Position numbers and translations under genes: made by a program
Shown here: positions 8,040 to 16,698 of the stretch, piece after piece
How the letters are laid out: every line of letters begins with the position of its first letter
Position numbering within the stretch: the first letter of the stretch is position 1
Assembly (NCBI GenBank): GCA_021828055.1
Contig: JAKATH010000009.1
Span: 1 to 52,516 of the forward strand
Length of the DNA: 52,516 nt
Origin: Actinomycetes bacterium
GTDB lineage: Bacteria; Actinomycetota; Acidimicrobiia; Acidimicrobiales; RAAP-2
Reading direction: 5' to 3'
Notes under the pieces: model-generated
Database searches by the model: none
What the model was told of the DNA's origin: nothing
Seen by the model: the letters and a program-made list of their open reading frames with translations, nothing else

Positions 8040-8690
8040 TCAGCCCGCGCCGCCTCGACGGGGCCGATCGCGCGCGGACAGATGGGCTTCACCTTCTTGC
8101 CAGCGTGCCATCGTCCAGAGCAGGTCCGACAGGCGGTTGAGGTACGGCCCCACCTGCGACGGCGCGCGCCCCTCCTGCGCGGGGCCTGTGCGCCCTCCGC
8201 TCCTCCCCGGCGTCTTGGGAGCCTGATGCAAGAGCTCGGGCGCGTGGTGGAGCGGCGGCATCGACGCCAGCACGCGCTCGGAACGCCGGACCAGCGTCCG
8301 TGCGACGTCCAGCGCGCCGGCGGCGCGGTTGGCCCCGGGCACCACGAACTCGGCGGGCATCGCGAACCGCTCGCTCAAGCGGTCGATCCACTCTTCGAGC
8401 CGCAGCACCATCGGCTCGGTGACCAGGCTCTCGCCGGCGACGAGCTTCCCGCGGTGCTCCGCAGCGGTCGCGACCTCCGCCATGAGCACGTACAGCTCCC
8501 GCTCGAGCACCACCAGGAGCTCGTCGAGCTCCGAGCCCGGCTCCGATTCCGCGCGGGCCGCGCCCAATGCGGCCTGCGCCTCGTCGACCGCGCCGTTGAG
8601 CTCGATCCGGGGACTCGCCTTCGTAACCCTGCCGCCGTAGAGGAGGCCAGTCGTGCCGTCGTCGCCCCTGCGGGTGTAGATGCGCACCAT
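8040..8690 (-). CDS. PduO-type cob(I)alamin adenosyltransferase
   Basis: The product transfers an adenosyl group from ATP to cob(I)alamin to make coenzyme B12. The N-terminus has the ATP-binding signature IYTRRGDDGTTGLLYGGRV, followed by ELNGAVDEAQAALG. Later come ERFAMPAEFVVPGA, ALDVARTLVRRSER and PYLNRLSDLLWTMAR, all standard PduO motifs. About 35 residues of Pro/Gly/His-rich sequence lie between RRSERVLASMP and VGPYLNRLSD, where the family normally has a short loop. The start at ATG 8690 precedes MVRIYTRRG. The two-subunit B12-dependent mutase encoded at 37.9-39.9 kb is an obvious user of the cofactor. Confidence 0.9.
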   Translation of the reverse strand: MVRIYTRRGDDGTTGLLYGGRVTKASPRIELNGAVDEAQAALGAARAESEPGSELDELLVVLERELYVLMAEVATAAEHRGKLVAGESLVTEPMVLRLEEWIDRLSERFAMPAEFVVPGANRAAGALDVARTLVRRSERVLASMPPLHHAPELLHQAPKTPGRSGGRTGPAQEGRAPSQVGPYLNRLSDLLWTMARWQEGEAHLSARDRPRRGGAG

Positions 8691-8808
8691 TGCGATGGTA
8701 ATGGGGACCGGCGAACCGCCCGAATGACAGGCGGCCCGAGGGGCCATTCGTTGACCCCCAAGTCGGCGGGCACTACCTTCTCTTGGGGATCGAGGGGAGG
8801 GTGGAGAC

Positions 8809-9465
8809 ATGGACACGGAGCTGGCAGCCCTGAACCGCAACGTGCTGATCATCGAGGTGGTCATCGCTGCCGTCATCGTGGCGTTGCTGGTCGGCATCGT
8901 CGTCGCGAGCTGGCGGCGCAAGAAGGCTACGGCCACGCCCAAGCCGGCGGCCGAGCCGCCCAACTACTACGCCGATCTCCAGCAGCAGCCGTCCGGCAGG
9001 CACGACCCGTTCGGAAGGTTTGCAGCTGCCCCAGCCCAGACCGGCAGCGGGACAACGGCGTCGAGCCCGACCTCGTCGAGCCCGACCTTTACGACCCCGG
9101 CGTCGACTTCGTACCCCACTGAGGCGGCCGCCGCTTCCAACGGCCAGGACTTGACGGCCTCCGGTGCGGGCTTGCCACCGGGGAGCGCGTACCCTCCGAG
9201 CGCAGCCTCCCAGGGCGCCGCTCCGGCATGGTCTTCTGACACGGGGGCGGCTGGGAGTGGGGTGGCCACCACGTTCCACGCGGACGGCTACCAGCTCGAC
9301 ATGCAACCGGCACCTGCCCCGGTCACGGTCGCGCCTGTGCCCGCCACACCCTCGCCCCCGCCGGGCACGCCCGCAGGATGGCTACCTGATCCGAACGGGA
9401 TTCCCGACACGCTGCGGTACTGGGACGGGAGCACCTGGACCCAGCACTTCGCCCAGCGAAGCTGA
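8809..9465 (+). CDS. Single-pass membrane protein with C-terminal DUF2510 domain
   Basis: A 218-residue protein with a short outer N-terminus, one transmembrane helix (about residues 13-35, VLIIEVVIAAVIVALLVGIV), a basic WRRKK stop, a long Ala/Pro/Ser/Thr-rich low-complexity segment, and a terminal GWLPDPNGIPDTLRYWDGS motif. The last is the DUF2510 module common in actinobacterial membrane proteins, rich in Trp and Pro. ATG 8809 has a GGAGGG box 7 bases upstream. Its 3' end overlaps the end of the lipBA ORF on the other strand by 84 bp. Function unknown; a structural or protein-binding role at the membrane is likely. Confidence 0.8.
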   Translation: MDTELAALNRNVLIIEVVIAAVIVALLVGIVVASWRRKKATATPKPAAEPPNYYADLQQQPSGRHDPFGRFAAAPAQTGSGTTASSPTSSSPTFTTPASTSYPTEAAAASNGQDLTASGAGLPPGSAYPPSAASQGAAPAWSSDTGAAGSGVATTFHADGYQLDMQPAPAPVTVAPVPATPSPPPGTPAGWLPDPNGIPDTLRYWDGSTWTQHFAQRS

Positions 9466-11151
9466 GCCCGCGGCCCCCGTCGCCTCGGCACCCCGCGGGC
9501 CGCCTCCACGCGACGCGACCGTTGCCGCATCTGCGGCCTGCTTCGCGTGGTAGCTCGAACGCGTCAGCGGCGAGGATTCGACGTGCGAGAGCCCGAGCGC
9601 GGTCCCGGCAGCGGCCAGCGCGTCGAGCTCCGCCGGGGTCCACCACCGCGCGACCGGCAGGTGGTCAGCGCTCGGACGGAGGTACTGGCCGATCGTCGCG
9701 ATCGACACGCCCGCCGAAGCCATGTCCGCGAGCGTAGAGAGCACCTCGGCTTCCGACTCCCCCAACCCGACCATGAGCCCGGACTTCACGACGAGCTCCG
9801 CGGCGGCGGCGCGCGCGAGAACCGCGAGGCTCCTCGCGTAGCTCGCCGACGGCCGCACCGCCCGCTGCAGGCGCGGAACCGTCTCGATGTTGTGGTTCAA
9901 GATGTCGGGCCGTGCGTCGAAGACGAGCTGGAGCGAGGCGCGATCTCCCCTGCAATCGGAGATCAGGACTTCCACGGCCGTGCCTGGGCTGCGGCGCCGG
10001 ATGGCTTCGACGGTCGCCGCGACGGCACCTGCACCGCCGTCGGCCAGGTCGTCACGCGCCACGCAGGTGACCACCGCATGGGAGAGCCGCATCCGGTCGA
10101 CGGCCTCTGCGACGCGTTCAGGCTCTGTGGGGTCAAGCGGCAGCGGGTGCCGCGTGTCGACCAGGCAGAACCCGCACGCGCGGGTGCAGCGAGCACCGTT
10201 CACCATGAAGGTCGCCGTCCCGTCGGACCAGCACTCGAAGATGTTTGGGCAGCCCGCCTCCTCGCAGACGGTGACGAGCCCGAGATCGTGGATCGTCCGC
10301 CCGAGCGACACGTAGCCGTCCCCCATCCGTGCCCGCACGCGCAGCCAGTCAGGCTTGCGCGAGCGGAGCGGCACGCCGGAGTCGGGATCAGTGCCTGCCT
10401 GTCGAAGCCGCCGAAGGAGCGGTCGCTCGCCGCTGGGCAAGGAGCCCGAGCCCGCGCCGCCGGAGAGCGCTCGAGGTCTCGCGGGTCCGACCTGCACGTC
10501 CCTCCGGTCGACCCCTCCCGCGCCCCAGGCCTCGGCGGCCCGTGCCGCCACCGCCTCTACCACGTCGTCCATCGGCACGTCCACCTCCTCGGTGCGCAGC
10601 GACGTGACGTCGTAGTCGGCGATGCCGCAGGGCACTATGTGACCGAACATCGCGAGGTCGCTCTCGACGTTCAGCGCGACGCCGTGGAGGGTCCTCCGCC
10701 GTCCGTCTCGCACGCGCACGGTCCGCACGCCGACAGCCGCGATCTTGCGCGGCGCGGGGCCCCCTACGCCGATCCACACCCCGGGATAGCCGTCATGACG
10801 CGACGACTCCACTCCCAGGTCACGCAGGGCGTCGATCACCACCTCCTCGATGCGACGCACGTGCAGAGGGCCGGCGCCGGGGTTGGGGTCGAGGGTGACG
10901 ATCGGATAGGCGACCAGCTGCCCCGGGCCGTGGTAGGTGACGTCGCCACCGCGGTCGGTGCGGAACACGGTCGCCCCCACCGACGCCGGGTCGTCGAGGA
11001 TGTGCGCCGGGTCGGCACGCACTCCGAGCGTGTAGACGTGCGGGTGCTCGAGCAGCAGCAGGTAGTCGTCGGTGGCTCGACGTGCCAGGACGTGCTGGAG
11101 ATCGAACGCCTCGGCATAGGTGACCAGCCCGAGGCGGCGGACGCGCAGCAC
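9382..11151 (-). CDS. lipBA: LipB-LipA fusion: octanoyltransferase and lipoyl synthase in one ORF
   Basis: One 589-codon frame encodes both steps of lipoate assembly. Residues 1-215 are LipB: RTDRGGDVTYHGPGQLVAYP, the catalytic Lys136 (PRKIAAVGV) and Cys175 (HIVPCGI). After an approximately 40-residue Gly/Ser/Arg linker, residues 255-540 are LipA: auxiliary-cluster Cys296, 301 and 307 (CEEAGCPNIFEC), the radical-SAM CTRACGFC (322, 326, 329), and the C-terminal RSSY (531-534) that ligates the auxiliary cluster. A 50-residue low-complexity tail follows. LipB transfers octanoyl from ACP to the E2 lipoyl lysine and LipA inserts sulfur there; the E2 substrate is the gene immediately upstream, whose TAG stop is 2 bp before this GTG. 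No frameshift is visible. An internal start giving separate LipA cannot be excluded. Confidence 0.9.
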   Translation of the reverse strand: MLRVRRLGLVTYAEAFDLQHVLARRATDDYLLLLEHPHVYTLGVRADPAHILDDPASVGATVFRTDRGGDVTYHGPGQLVAYPIVTLDPNPGAGPLHVRRIEEVVIDALRDLGVESSRHDGYPGVWIGVGGPAPRKIAAVGVRTVRVRDGRRRTLHGVALNVESDLAMFGHIVPCGIADYDVTSLRTEEVDVPMDDVVEAVAARAAEAWGAGGVDRRDVQVGPARPRALSGGAGSGSLPSGERPLLRRLRQAGTDPDSGVPLRSRKPDWLRVRARMGDGYVSLGRTIHDLGLVTVCEEAGCPNIFECWSDGTATFMVNGARCTRACGFCLVDTRHPLPLDPTEPERVAEAVDRMRLSHAVVTCVARDDLADGGAGAVAATVEAIRRRSPGTAVEVLISDCRGDRASLQLVFDARPDILNHNIETVPRLQRAVRPSASYARSLAVLARAAAAELVVKSGLMVGLGESEAEVLSTLADMASAGVSIATIGQYLRPSADHLPVARWWTPAELDALAAAGTALGLSHVESSPLTRSSYHAKQAADAATVASRGGGPRGAEATGAAGSASLGEVLGPGAPVPVPQRVGNPVRIR

Positions 11152-11153
11152 GG

Positions 11154-12875
11154 CTAGAGCTCGGAGGCCCAGTCTCGAGTGGCGAGCCCCTGGGCGACCC
11201 GCCTGAGGAACGACGACACGTACGCGCCGTCGACGGCGCGGTGGTCCCAGCTCAGACCGACCACCCCCACCGAGTGGATCGCGATCGACTCACTGCCGTC
11301 CGGCAGCTCCACGACCACGGGTCGGCGACGGACGCCGTCGGTCGCCAAGATCGCAACCTGAGGCTGGTTGATGATGGGCACCGTGAAGTAGGTGCCGAAC
11401 GGCCCGTCGTTGGTGATGGAGAACGTCCCGCCGGCGATGTCGTCCGCGCTCAGCTGACGGTTGCGAGCACGGTCGGCGAGGTCCCTGATGCGCCGGGCGA
11501 TCCCGCGCAGCGTGATCTCCTCTGCGTGGTGCACGACGGGAACGATGAGGCCCTCGTGGTTCAAGTCGACGGCGACTCCGAGGTTGACCTGCTCGTGCAC
11601 GACCAACGAGTCGTCCGAGACGGACGAGTTCAGGTTCGGGAACTCCCGCAGCGCTTCGACGGTGGCCCGGGCGATGAAGGGGAGGTACGTGAGCGAGAAC
11701 CCCTCCTCGCTCTTGAACCGCTCGCGCCACGCACTGCGCACACGGTCCACGTTCTCGAAGTCGACTTCGTACGCGATGTACGCGTGCGGCGAGGTCGCCT
11801 TCGAGCGGACCATGTGCTCTGCGGTCCGCCTGCGCATGTTCGAGAACGGCACGACCCGGTCTGCCTCCCCCCGAAAGGCCGAGGCGGCCGGGCGGGACGG
11901 GGCCGGCGCGGCGGCCGGGCGGGACGGGGCCGGCGCGGCGGCCGGGCGGGACGGGGCCGGCGCGGCGGCCGGACGGGACGGGGCCGGGGGCCCTGCGGGC
12001 GAGGCGGGGGCGACCCGCGTCGAGGTGGCCGGGGGCTCTGCGGGCGAGGCGGGGGCGACCCGCGTCGATTGGGCCGGGGTGAGTGCGGTCGCGGGCTGGG
12101 GCACCGCAGCGGAGGGTCCCGTCGGGGCCGCCGCCTGCTCGGGCGTCGATCCGGCGCCAGGTCCGCGGCGGACGTCGATCAGCGCGAGGACGTCCTCCCG
12201 CGTGATGCGACCACCGAGGCCGGTGCCGGCGACCTCCAAGGGGGAGATGGCGTGCTCGGCGAGCAGCCTGCGCACGACCGGAGAGAGCAGCATGCCCTCC
12301 CCGCCGAAAGCTGGGGCCGCTCCGACTCCATCGCGGGGAGCGAGCCGGGCCTGCGCGGCGGGTGCCGGAGCCGAAGGTGAGGCGGGCACCGCTGCGGGAC
12401 TCGGCACGTACCCGGGGGGCGGAGGCGGGGGCGGCGGGGGCACGGGGGCGGCTGGCGACGGCGGGGGCACGGGCACGGGGGCGGCTGGCGACGGCGGGGG
12501 CACAGGAGCCGCCGGCGGGGACGCGGGGGCGGCTGGCGCGGACGCGGGGGCGCGGGCGGGAGCCGCCGGCGGGGGCGCGCCGGCAGCCGGCGCCTCCGCC
12601 GGTGCGGGCTCGGTCGCGCCGGTCGCACCGGTACCGGCCGGGCCGTCGGCGATAACGGCGAGACGGGCGCCCACCGCGACGGTCTCGCCCTCTGGGACGA
12701 GGATCTCGGAGAGCACGCCGGCTGCGGGCGCCGGGACCTCGGAGTCGACCTTGTCCGTCGAGACCTCGAACAGGGGCTCGTCGCGTTCGACCTGATCCCC
12801 CACGGACTTCATCCAGCGGGTGATGGTCCCCTCGGTGACCGTTTCGCCCAACTGCGGCATGGTGACGTCAGCCAA
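11154..12875 (-). CDS. Dihydrolipoamide acyltransferase (E2) of a 2-oxoacid dehydrogenase complex
   Basis: The 573-residue E2 has one lipoyl domain (residues 1-75, lipoylated Lys42 in STDKVDSEV), a long Ala/Pro linker, a peripheral subunit-binding domain (about 194-232, SPVVRRLLAEHAISPLEVAG), a second repetitive linker, and the catalytic domain (about 340-573) ending in WDHRAVDGAYVSSF with His545 and Asp549. It carries the acyl group between E1 and CoA. The TTG start overlaps the lpd stop by 8 bp and has AAGGGG 8 bases upstream. With lpd before it and lipBA after it, and aceE close by, pyruvate dehydrogenase E2 is most likely; in actinobacteria one E2 can also serve 2-oxoglutarate dehydrogenase. 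The linkers contain tandem DNA repeats. Confidence 0.9.
   Translation of the reverse strand: MADVTMPQLGETVTEGTITRWMKSVGDQVERDEPLFEVSTDKVDSEVPAPAAGVLSEILVPEGETVAVGARLAVIADGPAGTGATGATEPAPAEAPAAGAPPPAAPARAPASAPAAPASPPAAPVPPPSPAAPVPVPPPSPAAPVPPPPPPPPPGYVPSPAAVPASPSAPAPAAQARLAPRDGVGAAPAFGGEGMLLSPVVRRLLAEHAISPLEVAGTGLGGRITREDVLALIDVRRGPGAGSTPEQAAAPTGPSAAVPQPATALTPAQSTRVAPASPAEPPATSTRVAPASPAGPPAPSRPAAAPAPSRPAAAPAPSRPAAAPAPSRPAASAFRGEADRVVPFSNMRRRTAEHMVRSKATSPHAYIAYEVDFENVDRVRSAWRERFKSEEGFSLTYLPFIARATVEALREFPNLNSSVSDDSLVVHEQVNLGVAVDLNHEGLIVPVVHHAEEITLRGIARRIRDLADRARNRQLSADDIAGGTFSITNDGPFGTYFTVPIINQPQVAILATDGVRRRPVVVELPDGSESIAIHSVGVVGLSWDHRAVDGAYVSSFLRRVAQGLATRDWASEL
11884..11991. repeat. 27-bp tandem repeat in the E2 linker, four copies
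   Basis: The unit (gcggccgggcgggacggggc plus 7 bases) is repeated in frame and gives PAPSRPAAA on the minus strand. Copies 1-3 are identical; the fourth has single changes. Adjacent at about 12000-12068 a 48-51 bp unit encoding STRVAPASPA is present twice. These lie between the subunit-binding and catalytic domains, where flexible Ala/Pro linker length is tolerated. Confidence 0.9.
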
Positions 12876-14274
12876 CGTGCAATCCCCTTCCCGTCAACGC
12901 GATCACCGTCTCACCGAAGGCCTCGGAAAGTGACGGGTGCGGCTGGATGAACTGCGCGACCTCTGTGGGGGTCGCCTCCCAGTTGACTGCGAGGTACCCC
13001 GCGCCGAGCAGCTCCGTCACCCATGGACCCATCATGTGGACGCCGAGGATCCGACCCGCGGAGCCGTCGGGAAGCCGTTGGGCGACGACCTTCACGAGCC
13101 CGTCGGTCTCCCCGATGATCCGTGCGCGGCTGTTCCCTCCGAACGGGTCCTTCTTGACCAGGACGGGGATCCCGCGCTCTCTTGCCTGGGACTCGGTGAG
13201 CCCGGCGAACGCGACCTCGGGGTGGCAGTAGATGGCCCATGGCACGCGCTCGTAGTCGACCGGGACCATCGGCTCCCCGAGGATGCCCTTCACGACGAGA
13301 ACCGCCTCCTCGAAGGCGACGTGCGCGAGCTGCGGCGTGCCGGCGCACACGTCGCCGACGGCCCAGACGTGCTGCTCGTGGGTCTGCATCAGGTGGTTCA
13401 CCACCACGAACCCGCGGTCGTCGAGCTGCACGCCGGTCCCCTGGGACACAAGGCCCTCGGTGCGCGGGCGCCTCCCGACCGAGACGACCACCGCCTCGAC
13501 CTCCACCTCCTTGCCGTCGCCCAGGTGGACCACGGTATGCGAGCCGTCGGGGGCAGGCGTGTGCCCCTTCACCTGGGCGCCCGTGACGATGTCGATCCCC
13601 CTCTTCGTGAACGACCGCGCCAGCGCGGCGGAGATGTCCTCGTCGCACCCCGCGAGGATCGAGTCGAGGGCTTCGAGGATCGTCACGCCGGCGCCGAGGT
13701 CCGAGAGGAGCGAAGCGAATTCGCAGCCGATCGCGCCGCCGCCGACGACGGCCACCGACGCCGGCACGCGCTCGAGCTGGAGGAACTCGTCGGAGGTCAT
13801 CACGTGGCGGCCGTCCACGTCGAGCCCGGGCAGGGTGCGGGGCACCGATCCCGCGGCGAGGACGACGTGGCGACCGGCGATCTCGGTCCCGGCGTCGGGG
13901 CCGTCGACCACCCGGACACGCCGCCCGGGAAGGAGCGTCCCGGTTCCCGACAGGACGGTCACCTTGCGCCCGCGCAAGAGGCCGCTCAGCCCGCGGTAGA
14001 GCTGGTCCACCACCGCGACCTTCCGACGCTGGTTGACCGCGAAATCGACCGTCGGCTCGCCGGCCGAGATGCCGAACTCCGCCGCGCCGCGCACCGTCCG
14101 GTACACAGCGGCGGACTCGAGGAACTCCTTGGCGGGTACGCAACCGCGGTGCAGGCAGGTGCCGCCGACCTTTGTGAGCTCGACGATGGCGATCCGAAGG
14201 CCCGCGGAGGCGCCGTAGAGGGCGACCGCGTAGCCGCCCGGGCCACCGCCGATCACCACCACGTCGTAGTCCAC
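12868..14274 (-). CDS. lpdA: Dihydrolipoyl dehydrogenase (E3)
   Basis: A 468-residue flavoprotein that reoxidises dihydrolipoyl groups of E2 with NAD. It has the FAD motif VVVIGGGPGGYAVAL, the redox disulfide in GGTCLHRGCVPAKEF, the NAD-binding VAVVGGGAIGCEFAS, VWAVGDVCAG, and the C-terminal HPSLSEAFGE with the His-Glu pair that acts as acid-base on the partner subunit. Length is standard. GTG 14274 follows a GGAGGAGG box. It is the first gene of the tightly packed lpd-E2-lipBA unit (8-bp overlap with E2). Confidence 0.94.
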   Translation of the reverse strand: MDYDVVVIGGGPGGYAVALYGASAGLRIAIVELTKVGGTCLHRGCVPAKEFLESAAVYRTVRGAAEFGISAGEPTVDFAVNQRRKVAVVDQLYRGLSGLLRGRKVTVLSGTGTLLPGRRVRVVDGPDAGTEIAGRHVVLAAGSVPRTLPGLDVDGRHVMTSDEFLQLERVPASVAVVGGGAIGCEFASLLSDLGAGVTILEALDSILAGCDEDISAALARSFTKRGIDIVTGAQVKGHTPAPDGSHTVVHLGDGKEVEVEAVVVSVGRRPRTEGLVSQGTGVQLDDRGFVVVNHLMQTHEQHVWAVGDVCAGTPQLAHVAFEEAVLVVKGILGEPMVPVDYERVPWAIYCHPEVAFAGLTESQARERGIPVLVKKDPFGGNSRARIIGETDGLVKVVAQRLPDGSAGRILGVHMMGPWVTELLGAGYLAVNWEATPTEVAQFIQPHPSLSEAFGETVIALTGRGLHVG

Positions 14275-14329
14275 CAGGCCTCCTCCGACCGCCTCGCGCA
14301 GGGTGCGCGGACGACCAAGACACTAAGCG

Positions 14330-15319
14330 TCAGGCGCGAAGGCCGTCGAGCACCCGGCGCAACCTGCGGCCCACGACACCCGTGCGGGCGCCCACGACCG
14401 GGCGGGCGGGTCGGTAGGCCTCGGAGGCCGAGCTGAGCGCGTCGTCCTCCGCCGCGCTGAGCTCGATGTCCGCCGACGCGGCGTTCTCCTCCGCCTGCTC
14501 GACCGACGACGCACCCGGGATCACCACCACGTTCGGGCGGCGGACGAGCCAGGCGAGCGCGATCTGCGCGGGGGTCGCTCCGTGCGCGTCCGCTACCGAT
14601 CGCAACGCGTCGAGGAGAGGGGCGGCGGCCTCGACGTTCTGGGGGCGGAACTGGCTGGTCCTCGCCCGAAGCCCGGTCGGGCGGCGGTCGGCGCCGTAGC
14701 TTCCCGAGAGGAGCCCTTGGGCGAGCGGGCTGTAGGCGACGAGCACGCGGCCCTGCGCCTGGGCCCAGGGCAAGAGCTCGCGCTCGGGCGCCCGGTCGAC
14801 GAGGCTGTAACGGACCTGGTTCGAGAGGACCGGGCGGCCCAGGAGCCGCTCGAGCTCCTGCCAGCGGGCGAGCGGGTAGTTGCTCACCCCGACGTGGCGG
14901 GTGACGCCCGCGTCGAGCAGCGTCGCCAGCGCGTCGGCGACCTGACGCTGGGGCACGACCGGGTTCCGCCAATGGACCTGGTAGAGGTCCACGTGGTCGG
15001 TGCGGAGACGACGGCAGCTTCCCCGCGCACGGCGACGGACGACCGGCTCGAGCGGGAGGACCGGGAACACCTTCGTCGCGAGGAACGCCTCGTCACGGCG
15101 CCGCGCGAGCGCGGCGCCGACGATGCGCTCGGACCGGCCGAACGCGTAGATCTCCGCGGTGTCGATCACGTCGACCCCGAGGTCGAGGGACCGTTCGACG
15201 ATACGCGGGGCGACGTCCTCGGCGTAGCTCGCGCCGTAGCCCCACTGACCGGACCCGAACTGCCAGGTGCCCAGGCCCACCGGGAAGAGACGAACCCCTT
15301 CCGCCTCGACGAGGCGCAC
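14330..15319 (-). CDS. Aldo/keto reductase
   Basis: A TIM-barrel NADPH-dependent oxidoreductase of about 329 residues. VIDTAEIYAFGRSERIVG contains the catalytic Asp and Tyr, ATKVFP the Lys, and LYQVHWRNP the His, giving the full tetrad. GVSNYPLARW and VIPGASSVEQAEENAAS are NADPH-binding family motifs. GTG 15319 is preferred because it comes just after the stop of the preceding SDR gene (15330) and leads straight into the first strand; the longer frame overlaps that gene. Probably the broad-specificity AKR11/13-like type; substrate unknown. It is co-oriented with the SDR and the lpd block. Confidence 0.85.
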   Translation of the reverse strand: MRLVEAEGVRLFPVGLGTWQFGSGQWGYGASYAEDVAPRIVERSLDLGVDVIDTAEIYAFGRSERIVGAALARRRDEAFLATKVFPVLPLEPVVRRRARGSCRRLRTDHVDLYQVHWRNPVVPQRQVADALATLLDAGVTRHVGVSNYPLARWQELERLLGRPVLSNQVRYSLVDRAPERELLPWAQAQGRVLVAYSPLAQGLLSGSYGADRRPTGLRARTSQFRPQNVEAAAPLLDALRSVADAHGATPAQIALAWLVRRPNVVVIPGASSVEQAEENAASADIELSAAEDDALSSASEAYRPARPVVGARTGVVGRRLRRVLDGLRA

Positions 15320-15329
15320 GCGCCCAGGC

Positions 15330-16091
15330 CTACTTCGGCGGCATCCTGATGCCGCCGTCGAGGCGGATGACCTCGGCATTCAGGTAGCTGTTGCGGGCGA
15401 TGTGGACGACGAGCTGGCCGTAGCGCGTCGGGTCGCCCAGCACCTTCGGGAAGAGCACGGACGCCCCCAGCGCGTGGAACGCAGCCTCGGGCAGCATGCC
15501 GAGGAGGGGCGTGTCGAACAGCCCCGGCGCGATCGCCATCACCCGGATGCCGACGACCGAGAGGTCGCGGGCCGCCGGGAGCGTCATGCCGACGATCGCA
15601 CCCTTGGACGCGGAGTACGCGAGCTGGCCGATCTGCCCGTCGTACGCGGCCACCGAGGCGGTGTTCACGATGACGCCGCGCTCGGCGTGCTCGAGCGGCT
15701 CGGTCTTGGCGATGGCGACCGCCGCCTTCGACATCACGTTGAAGGTCCCGAACACGTTCACCCGTTGGACCGACTCGAACGGCTCGAGGGGGTGGGGTGC
15801 ACCCTGGCGGTCGATCATCCGACCGACCCACCCGATCCCCGCGCAGTTCACCGTGATCCTCAGGGTGCCGCCCGACGCCGCCTGGTCCACCGCGCGTTGG
15901 CACTGACCCGGGTCGGTGACGTCCCCCACGACGTAGTCGCCGCCGACCTCTCCGGCGACGGACTTCGCCCCGTCTTCGTTCAGGTCGAAGACGGTCACGT
16001 GCACGCCCTCCGCGGCGAGTGCCCTGGCCGTCGCGGCGCCGAGGCCGGACGCGCCGCCGGTGACGAGTGCTGACGATCCTTTGAGCTCCAT
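15330..16091 (-). CDS. SDR-family 3-hydroxyacyl-CoA dehydrogenase (type II-like)
   Basis: The 253-residue short-chain dehydrogenase has ALVTGGASGLGAATA (Rossmann glycine motif), an acidic DLNED after strand 2 pointing to NAD, VNCAGIGWVGRM, and the catalytic Ser-Tyr-Lys in NTASVAAYDG and YSASKGAI. AGIGW and LEPFESVQRVNVFGTFNVM are typical of the mitochondrial type II 3-hydroxyacyl-CoA dehydrogenase group (HSD17B10-like), which oxidises 3-hydroxyacyl- or 3-hydroxy-2-methylacyl-CoA. ATG 16091. This fits the CoA-ester catabolic genes found elsewhere in the window, though it is not next to them. Confidence 0.85.
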   Translation of the reverse strand: MELKGSSALVTGGASGLGAATARALAAEGVHVTVFDLNEDGAKSVAGEVGGDYVVGDVTDPGQCQRAVDQAASGGTLRITVNCAGIGWVGRMIDRQGAPHPLEPFESVQRVNVFGTFNVMSKAAVAIAKTEPLEHAERGVIVNTASVAAYDGQIGQLAYSASKGAIVGMTLPAARDLSVVGIRVMAIAPGLFDTPLLGMLPEAAFHALGASVLFPKVLGDPTRYGQLVVHIARNSYLNAEVIRLDGGIRMPPK

Positions 16092-16180
16092 GCCGGCGAT
16101 GGTAGGTGCGGGTGGGGGGGGTAGGCCAGACGGCGCACGCGCCCGGCGGTCCGCGGGCTCCGTGAGCTCGAGCGGCGACC

Positions 16181-16636
16181 TCAGAACGAGCCCGCCCGCC
16201 CGGCGCCCGTGGAGGCGGCGGAGCTCGCCAGCTCGTCGACGAGATCGTTGCACGGGTCGCCCGAGTGGCCTTTCACCCATTCGAAGCGCACGGGCACCGC
16301 AGCATCGAGCGCGAGGTCGAGCAGCGGCTCCCACAGATCGCGGTTCGCCACGGGTTTGCCCTGCGAGTTGCGCCAGTTCCTCCGCCGCCAGCCAGCCCAC
16401 CAGCGCTGGGCGAAGCAGTTCACGACGTACGTCGAGTCGCTCCGCACCAGGATCCCGTCGGCCCCTGCGACCCGCCTGAGCGACTCGAGCGCCCGGAGAG
16501 AGGCGGTGACCTCCATCCGCTGGTTGGTGGTATGTGCGTCGGCGCCGCTCTCGAACCTCCCCCCCGGTACGAGCCACGCCCAGCCGCCGGGCCCGGGGTT
16601 CCCCAGGCACGAGCCGTCCGTGTACACCGTGACCAC
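16181..16636 (-). CDS. rnhA: Ribonuclease HI
   Basis: A 151-residue nuclease that degrades the RNA strand of RNA-DNA hybrids. The four catalytic acids are visible: Asp in VTVYTDGSCLGNPGPGGW, Glu in NQRMEVTASLRALE, Asp in LVRSDSTYVVN and Asp in CNDLVDELA. The basic WWAGWRRRNWRNSQGKPV segment is the substrate-binding handle, and VKGHSGDPCND is the flexible catalytic loop. GTG 16636 starts the first strand; 62 bp separate it from the divergent aceE. Confidence 0.93.
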   Translation of the reverse strand: MVTVYTDGSCLGNPGPGGWAWLVPGGRFESGADAHTTNQRMEVTASLRALESLRRVAGADGILVRSDSTYVVNCFAQRWWAGWRRRNWRNSQGKPVANRDLWEPLLDLALDAAVPVRFEWVKGHSGDPCNDLVDELASSAASTGAGRAGSF

Positions 16637-16698
16637 GCAGGGTGTCTACACCCTGGCTCCGACGCGGCACGACGCCCGCAGGACGGTACCGTGGTGGC

